Assembly (NCBI GenBank): GCA_049664225.1
Contig: JBATEX010000111.1
Span: 1-64,000, forward strand
From: JAUVRX01 sp049664225
Lineage (GTDB): Bacteria > Acidobacteriota > Thermoanaerobaculia > Multivoradales > JAHEKO01
Reading direction: 5' to 3'
Length of the DNA stretch: 64,000 bases
The notes beneath the pieces were generated by a model. That model worked only from the letters and a program-made list of their open reading frames with translations, was not told where the DNA came from and did no database searches. The translations under genes and the position numbers were made by a program. Below, piece after piece: positions 8,355 through 16,472 of this stretch. Every line of letters begins with the position of its first letter. Position 1 is the stretch's first letter.

Positions 8355-9431
8355 GTGACGCTCAAAGTCGGATTGGTTGGCTGTGGTCGCGCCTGTGCCG
8401 ACCTCCACTTGCCCGCTCTCGAGAGGCTCGATGACGTGCAAGTCGTGGCTCTGGCGGACGTCGATCAGGATCGGCTAATGAAGGTGGCTGATCAGTATCT
8501 CGTGCCTTGCCGCTACCATGACTTCCTCGAGCTCGTGGGCGACTCGACTATCGATGTCGTCGGTGTTTGCGTGCCGGTCGGTGGACACGTGGACGTCGCT
8601 CTGTCCGCTCTCGACGCGGGCAAGCATGTGTTCGTCGAGAAGCCCGTGGCCCTGAACCTCGAAGATGCAGCGCGGTTGGCGCAGCGCTCGGCGTCGTCGG
8701 GTCGAAAGGTGATGGTCGGGCACAATCTTCGCTTCCATCGCCTCGTGGGTCCGGCTCGGGCTCTGCTGAAGCAGGAGGGACTGGGCAGGGTGGATACCGT
8801 TCAAGCCGTCTGGACCACGGACATGGCCCTCAGTACCGAGTTGCCCGTCTGGCGCCGCAGCCGATCGAGTGGTGGGGGAGTGCTTTTCGAGATGGCCGTC
8901 CATCATTTCGATTTGGTCGGCTACCTGCTGGACGACCCGATTCGGCAGGTAATGGCCCTGGGACGCGACGGGGGAAGCGAGGACAGCGGAGCGGTCGTGA
9001 CAGCCAGGACCCGCAGTGGCGTCCTGGAGAGCTACAGCTTCTCTCAGGAATCGGTGGTACAGAACTTCATCAGAATCAATGGCGAGGCGGGCAATCTGGA
9101 GCTCGATCTCTATCGATTCGACGGTCTCCGATTCTGGTCCGCCGGCCAGCAAGCCGGAAACCCGAAGACCCGATTGCGACATCTTGTGGAGACCGCGCGT
9201 CAACTGCCAGCTGGGATTCGCGGGGTCCGCACCGGTGGCGACTATGTGGTTTCCTACGTCGCCGAGTGGAGGGCCTTCGTCGATTGCATCCTGCAGGACT
9301 CTCCGTCACCATGCTCGGTGGAAGAGGGAGCGAAGGCAGTTGCCGTGACGTTGGCAGCGACGACGGCACTGCGAGAGGGGCGACCCGTCGAAGTCGATAC
9401 CGAGACCGCTCGGATCCTCGAGAGAGCGTGA
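8355..9431 (+). CDS. Gfo/Idh/MocA family oxidoreductase
   Basis: A 358-residue NAD(P)-dependent sugar oxidoreductase. Start chosen at the GTG at 8355, which has AAGGAAAG 7 nt upstream and leads straight into the Rossmann beta strand LKVGLVGCGRA. The family EKP motif is present (VFVEKPVA, about 93-100), and the C-terminal half follows the GFO_IDH_MocA_C pattern (GGGVLFEMAVHHFDLVGYL, about 176). It is followed 59 bp later by a glycosyltransferase on the same strand, which suggests a role in modifying a sugar nucleotide or glycan; substrate unknown. Confidence 0.93.
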   Translation: MTLKVGLVGCGRACADLHLPALERLDDVQVVALADVDQDRLMKVADQYLVPCRYHDFLELVGDSTIDVVGVCVPVGGHVDVALSALDAGKHVFVEKPVALNLEDAARLAQRSASSGRKVMVGHNLRFHRLVGPARALLKQEGLGRVDTVQAVWTTDMALSTELPVWRRSRSSGGGVLFEMAVHHFDLVGYLLDDPIRQVMALGRDGGSEDSGAVVTARTRSGVLESYSFSQESVVQNFIRINGEAGNLELDLYRFDGLRFWSAGQQAGNPKTRLRHLVETARQLPAGIRGVRTGGDYVVSYVAEWRAFVDCILQDSPSPCSVEEGAKAVAVTLAATTALREGRPVEVDTETARILERA

Positions 9432-9490
9432 CAACCGAGCCGGTTCCAGAGTAGGCGCTGTCGAGAGCTAACGACGAAGAGATCCTCCCA

Positions 9491-10537
9491 GTGACAACTG
9501 ATCCAGCACCCACGCAGAACGCATCTTCAACGCTCCCCTTCTTCTCTGTCGTGGTTCCAGTGCTGAACGGGGGGGCGGTATTTCGAGAGGTCCTGGAAGC
9601 CCTGCGCCGATCATCGTTCAACGACTACGAGTTGTGGGTCGTGGATGACGGATCGATGGATGATTCCTCGACCTGGGCGGAAAAGTCGGGCGCCCGACTG
9701 CTGCGGACCCGAGGACGACAGGGGCCCGCCGTGGCCAGAAATCTGGGAGCCAGGCATGCTCGAGGAGAGTTCCTACTCTTCCTCGACGCCGACTGCGGCG
9801 TGGGCGAAGATACCTTGCGCCGGGCAGCGGCTGTATTGAGCGACGATGAGGCGTTGGACGCCCTGTTCGGTTCCTATGACGATGAGCCGGCGGCCCCCGG
9901 TTGGGTGGCGCAGTACAAGAACCTGCAGCACCACTGGGTGCATCAACAGGGCGACCCCGAGGCCTCGACGTTCTGGGCAGGTTGTGGAGCGGTTCGCCGC
10001 AGGGTCTTCCTGGACCTGGGTGGCTTCGACGAGGCCCGATTTGTCCGGCCCACGATCGAAGACATCGAGCTGGGATATCGATTGCGAAGATCGGGGCGAC
10101 GCATTCGACTGGCCAAGGATGTGCAGGTCAAGCACCACAAGGCATGGACGCTGGGGAGCGTCATCCAGAGCGACCTTCTCGATCGGGGAATACCCTGGAG
10201 TGAGTTGCTGGCTGGCCGGGAGGGGCCGGCCAACGAGCTCAATCTCGGATGGTCTGGCCGGCTGAGTGTCGTCTCGGTAGTCCTGTTGGTGATCTCCCTG
10301 TTTTTGGCCCTGGTCGAACCTCGCTGGGCTTTTCTGGCCGCCCTGAGTGGGGCGGTCCTGCTCTGGCTGAATCGAGATTTCTACAGGTTCCTGGTGGCCA
10401 AGAAGAGTCTCCGATTTCTGCTTGCCGCGGTGCCGCTGCACTGGCTCTACTACTTGAACTGCGCCATCGCCTTTCCCTTGGGTCACTTGCGCTATCGGTG
10501 GCGAAAACTGGTGAGCAACCCGAGCGCCGGCACCTGA
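9491..10537 (+). CDS. Family 2 glycosyltransferase with C-terminal membrane segments
   Basis: A 348-residue enzyme. The GT-A fold starts at about 17 (FFSVVVPVLNGG); the nucleotide-binding DD lies at 52-53, the DxD motif in FLDADCG (99-101) and the acid-base ED at about 190 (TIEDIELGYRLRR). Two or three hydrophobic helices (about 257-335) anchor the C-terminus in the membrane. The start is a GTG. The acceptor is unknown; polyprenyl-linked or lipid acceptors are common for this architecture. It shares a strand with the oxidoreductase before it. Confidence 0.92.
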   Translation: MTTDPAPTQNASSTLPFFSVVVPVLNGGAVFREVLEALRRSSFNDYELWVVDDGSMDDSSTWAEKSGARLLRTRGRQGPAVARNLGARHARGEFLLFLDADCGVGEDTLRRAAAVLSDDEALDALFGSYDDEPAAPGWVAQYKNLQHHWVHQQGDPEASTFWAGCGAVRRRVFLDLGGFDEARFVRPTIEDIELGYRLRRSGRRIRLAKDVQVKHHKAWTLGSVIQSDLLDRGIPWSELLAGREGPANELNLGWSGRLSVVSVVLLVISLFLALVEPRWAFLAALSGAVLLWLNRDFYRFLVAKKSLRFLLAAVPLHWLYYLNCAIAFPLGHLRYRWRKLVSNPSAGT

Positions 10538-10884
10538 GCGACCCTTGATTCCAGGTCTCTCAGGCGAGTTGGATCCTGGGCCATGGCTCCTGCGCAAATG
10601 ACCACAATCTGGTGGGGGTCCGTCGTGGGTCCCCCAGGGGGCTTTCCTCCCTTCCGCTGCCTGAACCCTCTGGAGGCCCCCCGGACGAACCTGTGGCACC
10701 GGTATAGCGCACCGACTCAGTGAGAGCCTTCCCGGCTTCGATCTCATGAGTCCAAGTGCCAAGACCTCAGGACCACAAGACCCCATTGCCCAGGACCCAG
10801 GCCCTCGAGGATCGGCCGGAAGCAACGCCCGGACGCTTCAAGCCCCAAGCCCTCAAAGATTGGCCGAAGGAACGCCCGGCCACC
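10538..10884. other. 347-bp intergenic region between convergent genes with repeat copy B
   Basis: Contains the inverted copy of the dispersed repeat (about 10594-10700) and degenerate C-rich simple repeats (CCAAGACCTCAGGACC at about 10757; CAAGCCCCAAGCCCTC at about 10839). I see no gene and no clear terminator. Confidence 0.7.
10594..10700 (-). repeat. Dispersed intergenic repeat, copy B (inverted)
   Basis: Reverse complement runs from GGTGCCACAGGTTC through GGCCTCCAGAGG, GGAAGGGAGGAAAGCCCCC and TGGGGGACCC to TTGTGGTCAT, matching copy A (2949-3055) step by step with substitutions and short gaps. The two copies lie about 7.6 kb apart in opposite orientation. Confidence 0.75.
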
Positions 10885-12399
10885 TCAACCCGCGTGGTGG
10901 CTGGGCGGGCGGCTCGGCCGCGCATCGGCTGGAATGCCTCCGATCAGGGTCAGCGTGACGCTGTACGTCACGATTCCTGCAACCAGTCGAAGGAGCCAGG
11001 AGGATTCGGGTCCTAGCCAAAGTAGGACTGTCGCCATGACGGTGGCCGCCACGATCGGTTTGATCAGGAACCCGAAGGAAATCTCGAGTCCCAGGCGTCG
11101 GCAGGCGAAGTAGTCGAGACTCAGGATGAGCCCTTCGGCCGCGACGGTGGCCACAGCCGCGCCGACGATGCCATGGAGGGGAATCAGGATCAGGTTCAGG
11201 ACCACATTCAGCGAGGCTCCGAGTGCCTGGATCCACATCAAGACCCGGGTCCGGTCGTGAGCCAACAGTGTGTTCCCGAAGACGCCGTGCACGAAGATGA
11301 ACGCGACACTGATCAGCAGCAACCGAAAGGCCTCGGTACCTTCTCCGTACTCCGGCCCAAACAGATGAATGAGGAGCGGGCCGGCCAGGAGGATCCCGCC
11401 CGCGGCCATGGGCACAGCAATAGCAGCGGCGAACTCCAGGGCACGATTGACGAGCTGACTGGCGCGAGCGTTGGATCGGTGGGCGGCTCTGGAAAGAGCT
11501 GGCAGGTAGGCGACCTGCAGGGAATGTCCAATGAGTATCACGAGGAAGCAGATTCGATAGGCCGCCGTATAGAGGCCCACGGAGACCTCTCCGAGCAGGA
11601 GGGCCAGAAGCACGACGTCGAAGACGTTGATCAGCGCGCGGAGCAGTTGGCCAATCACGAGGGGAATCGAGGCGTGGAAGATCGACCAGGCCTTCGGCAA
11701 GTCGGGCGCCCAGGACGAGCCTCTGAAAAGGGGAACAGCCAGGTAGGCTGCCGCAAACAGCTCGCCGAAGACCAGGGACAGAGGGACCCAGAGGATGTCC
11801 TCGGGCCCTCGCACGAGAAGGAGAAGCGCTGCCACATAGATGGCCTGGGCCATGATCAGGCTGACCCCGACACGGCGGTTTCTCCCCAGCCCCTTATAGA
11901 CCCAGCCGGTATCCAGCGACAGCGAGATGTAGGTTAGAGCCGTGAGCATCACCACCCACTTGACGATCTCCGGTTTGTCGAGCACCAGGGTCCCAAGATA
12001 GGTAAGCACGAGGACTCCGCCGGCAAGAGTCAGGCGCAGGACGATGACCCCGGCGCTAACGGGCGCGATCTGCCCTGGATGTCGAGCCACTTCGCGAGCC
12101 CCCACTGGACCGAAGCCGGCCTTCAAAGCGATGGCGAAGTAGGTGCAGACGGCTGTGGCGAAGCCGATGATGCCAAAGCCGTAGACTCCGAGGCGGCGCG
12201 CCAGATATGCAGTGCCGATGAAGGCCACTGCCTTCGAGATCATGATTCCGCTGCCCAACGACAGGAAGTTCTCCAGCACGGAGCCGGAGCCTGGAGGACT
12301 GTCGGGTGCTTGGGTCCGATCGTTCGAGGTCGTGCCCTCGGGACGGGGATCGCCCTGCTCGGGGGCGGTCTTGGAGAAGTCGGAATCTGCAGCGGCCAC
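10885..12399 (-). CDS. Polysaccharide flippase (MATE/Wzx-like, MurJ-fold superfamily)
   Basis: A polytopic membrane protein with about 12-14 hydrophobic helices and the N-terminal pattern of polysaccharide transporters (NFLSLGSGIMISKAVAFIG...LARRLGVYGFG). It probably flips lipid-linked glycan repeat units across the inner membrane. The frame is open upstream to 12573 and would overlap the divergent FAD gene; I chose the in-frame GTG at 12399 (about 504 residues), leaving a Ser/Pro/Asp-rich cytoplasmic N-tail before the first helix. No strong ribosome site separates the candidates, so the start is uncertain. Neighbouring GT2 and FAD genes point to the same glycan. Confidence 0.85.
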   Translation of the reverse strand: MAAADSDFSKTAPEQGDPRPEGTTSNDRTQAPDSPPGSGSVLENFLSLGSGIMISKAVAFIGTAYLARRLGVYGFGIIGFATAVCTYFAIALKAGFGPVGAREVARHPGQIAPVSAGVIVLRLTLAGGVLVLTYLGTLVLDKPEIVKWVVMLTALTYISLSLDTGWVYKGLGRNRRVGVSLIMAQAIYVAALLLLVRGPEDILWVPLSLVFGELFAAAYLAVPLFRGSSWAPDLPKAWSIFHASIPLVIGQLLRALINVFDVVLLALLLGEVSVGLYTAAYRICFLVILIGHSLQVAYLPALSRAAHRSNARASQLVNRALEFAAAIAVPMAAGGILLAGPLLIHLFGPEYGEGTEAFRLLLISVAFIFVHGVFGNTLLAHDRTRVLMWIQALGASLNVVLNLILIPLHGIVGAAVATVAAEGLILSLDYFACRRLGLEISFGFLIKPIVAATVMATVLLWLGPESSWLLRLVAGIVTYSVTLTLIGGIPADARPSRPPSHHAG

Positions 12400-12520
12400 G
12401 GGTATCAGCTCGTAAGAGGTGCACTTGTTCCGAGTCGTGGTGCTGTGAACTCTATCCTCTTCGGCTGGCCCACGGGAGCGAGCGGGTAGCCGTAGACCGA
12501 GATAGGATAGGCGCCTGCCC

Positions 12521-14338
12521 ATGAGCAAGACGATCATCATCGGGGCTGGCCCCGCCGGCCTTACCGCGGCCAATGAGCTGTTGGCTTTGGGCCGCTCGGC
12601 GGAAGTCTACGAAAAGGATGCGGTGGTGGGAGGGATCTCACGCACCGCCGAGTACCGCGGCTACAGATTCGATATTGGCGGTCACCGCTTCTTCACCAAG
12701 ATTCCGGCCGTTCAGAAGCTGTGGGAGGAGGTGCTCGGAGAGGATTTCTTGGAGCGCCCAAGGCTATCCAGGATCTACTACAACGACAGGTTCTTCGACT
12801 ACCCGCTGAAGCCGCTGAATGCCCTGCGGGGCCTGGGTCCGATCGAGGCAGGTCGCGTCGGCCTGAGCTATCTTTGGGCACAGTGGGCTCCTCACCCGAC
12901 CGAGGACAACTTCGAGGAGTGGGTCTCCAATCGGTTTGGCAGGCGCCTCTACGAGGTCTTCTTCAAGACCTATACCGAAAAAGTGTGGGGTATGCCCTGC
13001 ACCGAGATCAGTGCGGACTGGGCCGCTCAGCGCATCAAGAACCTGGACCTGTTCAAGGCGGTCAAGAACTCGCTGATCGGCTCGGTTGGCGATCGAGAGG
13101 TCATCACCACCCTGATCGACCGATTCCACTATCCCCGACTCGGACCGGGGATGATGTGGGAGCGCCTCACCGCACGCCTCCGGGAGTCGGGCACCCCTGT
13201 GCATTTGGAGACACCCGCGAAGCTTGTACATCACCGCGATAGCCGGATCACGGCGGTCACGGTGGAGGCTCCTGGAGGGGAGGGTAACCGGGAATTGCCG
13301 GCAGATCACGTGATCTCTTCGATGCCTCTCCGAGAGCTGCTCTCCAGCTTCTGTCCGCCGCCTCCCGCCGAGATTCTCCAGGCTGCGAGTCGGCTGCGCT
13401 ACCGCGACTTCCTGACCGTGGTCCTGATCGTGAAGCAAGAAGAGGTGTTTCCAGACAACTGGATCTACATCCACTCGCCTGACGTCAGGGTGGGTCGGGT
13501 ACAGAACTTCGGGAGCTGGAGCCCGGAGATGGTGCCCGACGCCTCGACCACTTCGCTTGGACTCGAGTACTTCGTGCAGCAGGGCGATGACCTTTGGAGC
13601 TCCCCCGACGAGGCTCTCCTCGAGCTCGCAGCCCGGGAGTTGGCCGTCCTCGGCCTGGTGTCGGAGAAGGATGTGGTGGACGGAACAGTAGTGCGCATGC
13701 CGAAGGCCTACCCGGTGTATGACGATGCCTACAAAGAGGTCCTGGCCCTGATTCGAGGCTACCTGGCCGGCTTCCCGAATCTTCAGGTCATCGGACGCAA
13801 TGGCCAGCACCGCTACAACAACCAAGACCACTCCATGGTGGCGGGGATGCTGGCGGCGCGCAATGTGGCTGGCGAGACCCACGACGTGTGGGCGGTCAAC
13901 GTCGAGCAGCAGTACCACGAGGAGGTGGCAGACGACTCTCGGCGCGTCGAGGATCGGTTGACCCCCGAGCGTTTGAAGAGACCCGAGCTCGAGGAGCTCA
14001 TCGGCCAGGCGTTCGCGCGCTTCGATCCGGTCGCCCTGGGTACGGCCCTCGGATCCATCGCTGCTCTTCTCCTCCTCGCGGGCACGGCGGTGCTCCTGCT
14101 GGAAGGCGGTGATCCAGCGGGCCCGACTTTGTCGCTTTTGGGCCAATACCTGACCGGCTATCAGGTATCCTGGACCGGAGCACTCATCGGTTTCATCGAG
14201 GCCGGGGTGCTCGGGTTCGGACTCGGTTGGCTGATGGCCAACTCGATCAACCTGCTGGTGGGCGTCACGGAGAACTGGATTCGACGCCGCCTGGAGATCA
14301 AGGAGGTCTTCGATCCCTTGAGTGTCGGTGAGTCATGA
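12521..14338 (+). CDS. FAD-dependent oxidoreductase (UDP-galactopyranose-mutase-like) with membrane tail
   Basis: 605 residues. The N-terminus has the FAD dinucleotide fold (IIIGAGPAGLTAANEL, 5-20) followed by an acidic strand end and GGxxRT (GGISRTAEYRGY); C-terminal flavin contacts are in GRNGQHRYNNQDHSM (about 426). This pattern places it in the amine-oxidase/UGM-like group often found in glycan clusters. The last 100 residues form two membrane helices separated by GQYLTGYQVSWTGALIGF, homologous to the 109-residue protein encoded next (VTWSGAFLGF). That gene overlaps by 4 bp (ATGA), so the two products probably work together at the membrane. The substrate is unknown. Confidence 0.88.
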   Translation: MSKTIIIGAGPAGLTAANELLALGRSAEVYEKDAVVGGISRTAEYRGYRFDIGGHRFFTKIPAVQKLWEEVLGEDFLERPRLSRIYYNDRFFDYPLKPLNALRGLGPIEAGRVGLSYLWAQWAPHPTEDNFEEWVSNRFGRRLYEVFFKTYTEKVWGMPCTEISADWAAQRIKNLDLFKAVKNSLIGSVGDREVITTLIDRFHYPRLGPGMMWERLTARLRESGTPVHLETPAKLVHHRDSRITAVTVEAPGGEGNRELPADHVISSMPLRELLSSFCPPPPAEILQAASRLRYRDFLTVVLIVKQEEVFPDNWIYIHSPDVRVGRVQNFGSWSPEMVPDASTTSLGLEYFVQQGDDLWSSPDEALLELAARELAVLGLVSEKDVVDGTVVRMPKAYPVYDDAYKEVLALIRGYLAGFPNLQVIGRNGQHRYNNQDHSMVAGMLAARNVAGETHDVWAVNVEQQYHEEVADDSRRVEDRLTPERLKRPELEELIGQAFARFDPVALGTALGSIAALLLLAGTAVLLLEGGDPAGPTLSLLGQYLTGYQVSWTGALIGFIEAGVLGFGLGWLMANSINLLVGVTENWIRRRLEIKEVFDPLSVGES

Positions 14339-14664
14339 CGCGAAGAAGCACAGTCGATGAAGAGGTTCTGATCCGCGCTGCTGTGGCGCGCTTGCGAGCC
14401 GGTATCTTGGCGATTGTCTGCGGCCTTCTGGCCGGAACGGGGCTGTTTGTGGCGACCGTGTGGCTCGTCCTTCAGGGCGGAGAGAGCGTCGGGCGGCACC
14501 TCGGCTTGCTGCGCTACTACCTGCCCGGGTATTCGGTTACCTGGTCTGGCGCTTTTCTGGGATTCTTCTATGGCGTCCTCCTCGGAGCTCTCGTTGGTAG
14601 CCTGATCGGTTGGATCTACAATCGGGTGGCTGACCTGAGGCATCCTCGAGAGGGGATCGGCTAG
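14335..14664 (+). CDS. Small two-helix membrane protein, paralogue of the preceding gene's tail
   Basis: 109 residues with helices at about 21-48 and 70-94 and a short loop with LRYYLPGYSVTWSGAFLGFFYG. This aligns with LGQYLTGYQVSWTGALIGFIEA in the tail of the upstream FAD enzyme, including the positions of both helices. Translationally coupled to it (4-bp overlap). I do not recognise a named family; a shared membrane-anchoring or heteromeric assembly domain is the simplest reading. Confidence 0.8.
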   Translation: MTRRSTVDEEVLIRAAVARLRAGILAIVCGLLAGTGLFVATVWLVLQGGESVGRHLGLLRYYLPGYSVTWSGAFLGFFYGVLLGALVGSLIGWIYNRVADLRHPREGIG

Positions 14665-14726
14665 ACAACGGTGTCTCTCGCGGTACGAGGACGGCCGAGC
14701 CAGAAAACAGGGGGACTCGAAAAGCG

Positions 14727-15512
14727 ATGCAGCTGAAGAGCCGAGTCGCGCTGGTCACTGGAGCAGCTCACCGGCTGGGTAAGGCCATCGCGACGGCGTT
14801 GGCCGAACAGGGGTGCCATCTGGTAGTCCACTACGGCCGTTCGGAGCAAGAGGCCGTCCAGACGGTAGACGAGGTGTCTGCTCTGGGCGTCGAAGCCGTG
14901 GCCATCTCCGCCGACCTCGCGCAGGAGATAGAGATCGAAGAGCTGTTCTCTCGGGTCGAGGCCCATTTCGGAAGACTCGATATTCTAATCAACAGTGCGG
15001 CGAGCTTCGAGCGCCAGGCGTTCGGGTCCGTGAGTGCCAGCGACTGGGATCGCGTGATGGCGGTAAATCTGCGGGCACCCTTCCTCTGTACCCGACAGGC
15101 AGCTCGACTGATTCTCGCCAGCCGTCGAAAAGGGGAGCCGTCCGGACTGGTGGTGAACTTGGTCGACTCGAGTGCCACCTCGGTGTGGCCTGGGTACGTC
15201 CAACATGGCGTCAGCAAGGCGGGATTGCTCCACTTGACTCGAATCGGGGCGACGGAGCTGGCACCAGAGGTGCGAGTCAACGCGATCCAGCCAGGCGCAG
15301 TCCTCCCACCACCCGGCATGGAGGCGGAGAGCCGGGATTGGCGGAGGATGGGAGAGCTCCTGCCGCTCGGTCGGACCGGTGATCCTTCGCAGGTCGGTCA
15401 AACGGCAGTCTTCCTGGCCCAGAATGACTTCATAACCGGCGAGGTGATCATCGTCGACGGTGGAGAGCATCTTCTTGGCGCCGGTCATCGTCGGCCGGTC
15501 GAGGAGAGCTGA
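14727..15512 (+). CDS. SDR oxidoreductase, pteridine-reductase-like
   Basis: A 261-residue short-chain dehydrogenase. The cofactor motif is TGAAHRLGKAIA (10-21); the Arg-Leu-Gly form is typical of pteridine/dihydrofolate reductases of the FolM/PTR1 type. NSAAS (about 89-93) replaces NAG. At the active site the usual Y-x-x-x-K reads H-G-V-S-K (residues about 158-162; codons CAT...AAG near 15211), so His stands at the catalytic Tyr position while the Lys is kept. Followed by folB (27 bp) and folK (3 bp), which supports a role in folate or pterin reduction. Altered chemistry or a non-catalytic role is possible. Confidence 0.85.
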   Translation: MQLKSRVALVTGAAHRLGKAIATALAEQGCHLVVHYGRSEQEAVQTVDEVSALGVEAVAISADLAQEIEIEELFSRVEAHFGRLDILINSAASFERQAFGSVSASDWDRVMAVNLRAPFLCTRQAARLILASRRKGEPSGLVVNLVDSSATSVWPGYVQHGVSKAGLLHLTRIGATELAPEVRVNAIQPGAVLPPPGMEAESRDWRRMGELLPLGRTGDPSQVGQTAVFLAQNDFITGEVIIVDGGEHLLGAGHRRPVEES

Positions 15513-15539
15513 GACCCGATACCTGGGAGCCCTGGATTC

Positions 15540-15908
15540 ATGACAGATGACAAGCTCTTGATCAACGATCTTCTCGTCAGAGGCATCGTTGGCCTCAACG
15601 ACTGGGAGAGGGAGAAGAAGCAGGACATCCTGATCAACTTGACGGTTTTCGTGGACACCCGAGCCGCGGGCGAGTCCGACGACGTGAAGGACTCGCTGAA
15701 CTACCGCACGCTCACCAAGGCCATCATCCGCTACGTGGAGGGATCTTCGCCCTACCTGGTGGAGTCCCTGGCGGCGGCGATCGCCAAGATCGCGATCTTG
15801 GATTTCGGAGCCGAGGGCGTCCGGATCCGGGTGGAAAAAGTCGGAGCATTGCGTTTCGCCCGTTCAGTTGGAGTCGAGATCGAGCGGCGGCGGGCGGATT
15901 TCGAGTGA
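15540..15908 (+). CDS. folB: Dihydroneopterin aldolase
   Basis: 122 residues, the usual FolB length. FolB converts dihydroneopterin to 6-hydroxymethyl-dihydropterin and glycolaldehyde in folate synthesis. Family features visible: LLVRGIVGLNDWEREKKQ at the start, the central TLTKAIIRYVE helix, LVESLAAAIAKIAI, and the conserved VRIRVEKVGALRFARSVGVEI end containing the catalytic Lys region. It sits between a pteridine-reductase-like SDR and folK in one probable operon. Confidence 0.94.
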   Translation: MTDDKLLINDLLVRGIVGLNDWEREKKQDILINLTVFVDTRAAGESDDVKDSLNYRTLTKAIIRYVEGSSPYLVESLAAAIAKIAILDFGAEGVRIRVEKVGALRFARSVGVEIERRRADFE

Positions 15909-15911
15909 GCC

Positions 15912-16436
15912 TTGGGAAGCTCTGACCACCCCCTGACTCTCCTCCTGCTGGGCTCGAACATCGAGCCGCGCGCCAATATGGTGCGTGCCGCGAACTTGCT
16001 GCTCGAGACGTTTCCGCAGGCCCGCTTTTCGCGCGTCTTCGAGACCGAGCCGGTCGGAGCGATGGATGCTCCCTGGTTTTTCAACGCCGCGGCAGCTATC
16101 GTGACCGAGCTTCATCCGCGGCACCTGAAGTTCGAGGTTCTACGGCCCCTGGAGGCCAGACTCGGTCGCCGGCGTTCGACCGACAGGAATGCCCCGAGAA
16201 CGATCGATCTGGACATCGCCATGTGCGGCGATATGGTGGTCGACGACCGCACTGTGGGTCTGGAGATCCCTGACCCCCTGATCCTGACGACGGCTCATAT
16301 TGCGTACCCACTCGCCGACCTCGCCCCCCAGATGTTGCACCCGATAACAAGACAGTCCCTACGAGAGATTGCTGCAGACTTGGCCGCCGGGCCAACGGTC
16401 AGACCGGTGGTGGGAATGGATCTGGGTGGGAGATGA
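15912..16436 (+). CDS. folK: 2-amino-4-hydroxy-6-hydroxymethyldihydropteridine pyrophosphokinase (HPPK)
   Basis: 174 residues; transfers pyrophosphate from ATP to the FolB product. The N-terminal LLLLGSNIEPRANMVRAA and the catalytic NAPRTIDLDIAM (magnesium Asp pair, about 97-99) are clear, and IPDPLI...AYPLADLAPQ matches the C-terminal block, although the usual H-P-R / R-x-F-V-L residues are changed (TTAHIAYPL), so substrate-loop chemistry may differ a little. Best start is a TTG 3 bp after the folB stop; a slightly later start cannot be excluded. Confidence 0.9.
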   Translation: MGSSDHPLTLLLLGSNIEPRANMVRAANLLLETFPQARFSRVFETEPVGAMDAPWFFNAAAAIVTELHPRHLKFEVLRPLEARLGRRRSTDRNAPRTIDLDIAMCGDMVVDDRTVGLEIPDPLILTTAHIAYPLADLAPQMLHPITRQSLREIAADLAAGPTVRPVVGMDLGGR

Positions 16437-16472
16437 GCTTGAATCCAAGGTGGTCTCGGATAAGGTTCTGCC

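Noticed and set aside
10672..10687. TGGCACCGGTATAGC on the plus strand, a fair sigma-54 match
   Set aside because: It lies inside repeat copy B, the other copy does not keep the motif, and no plus-strand gene follows for about 1.8 kb.
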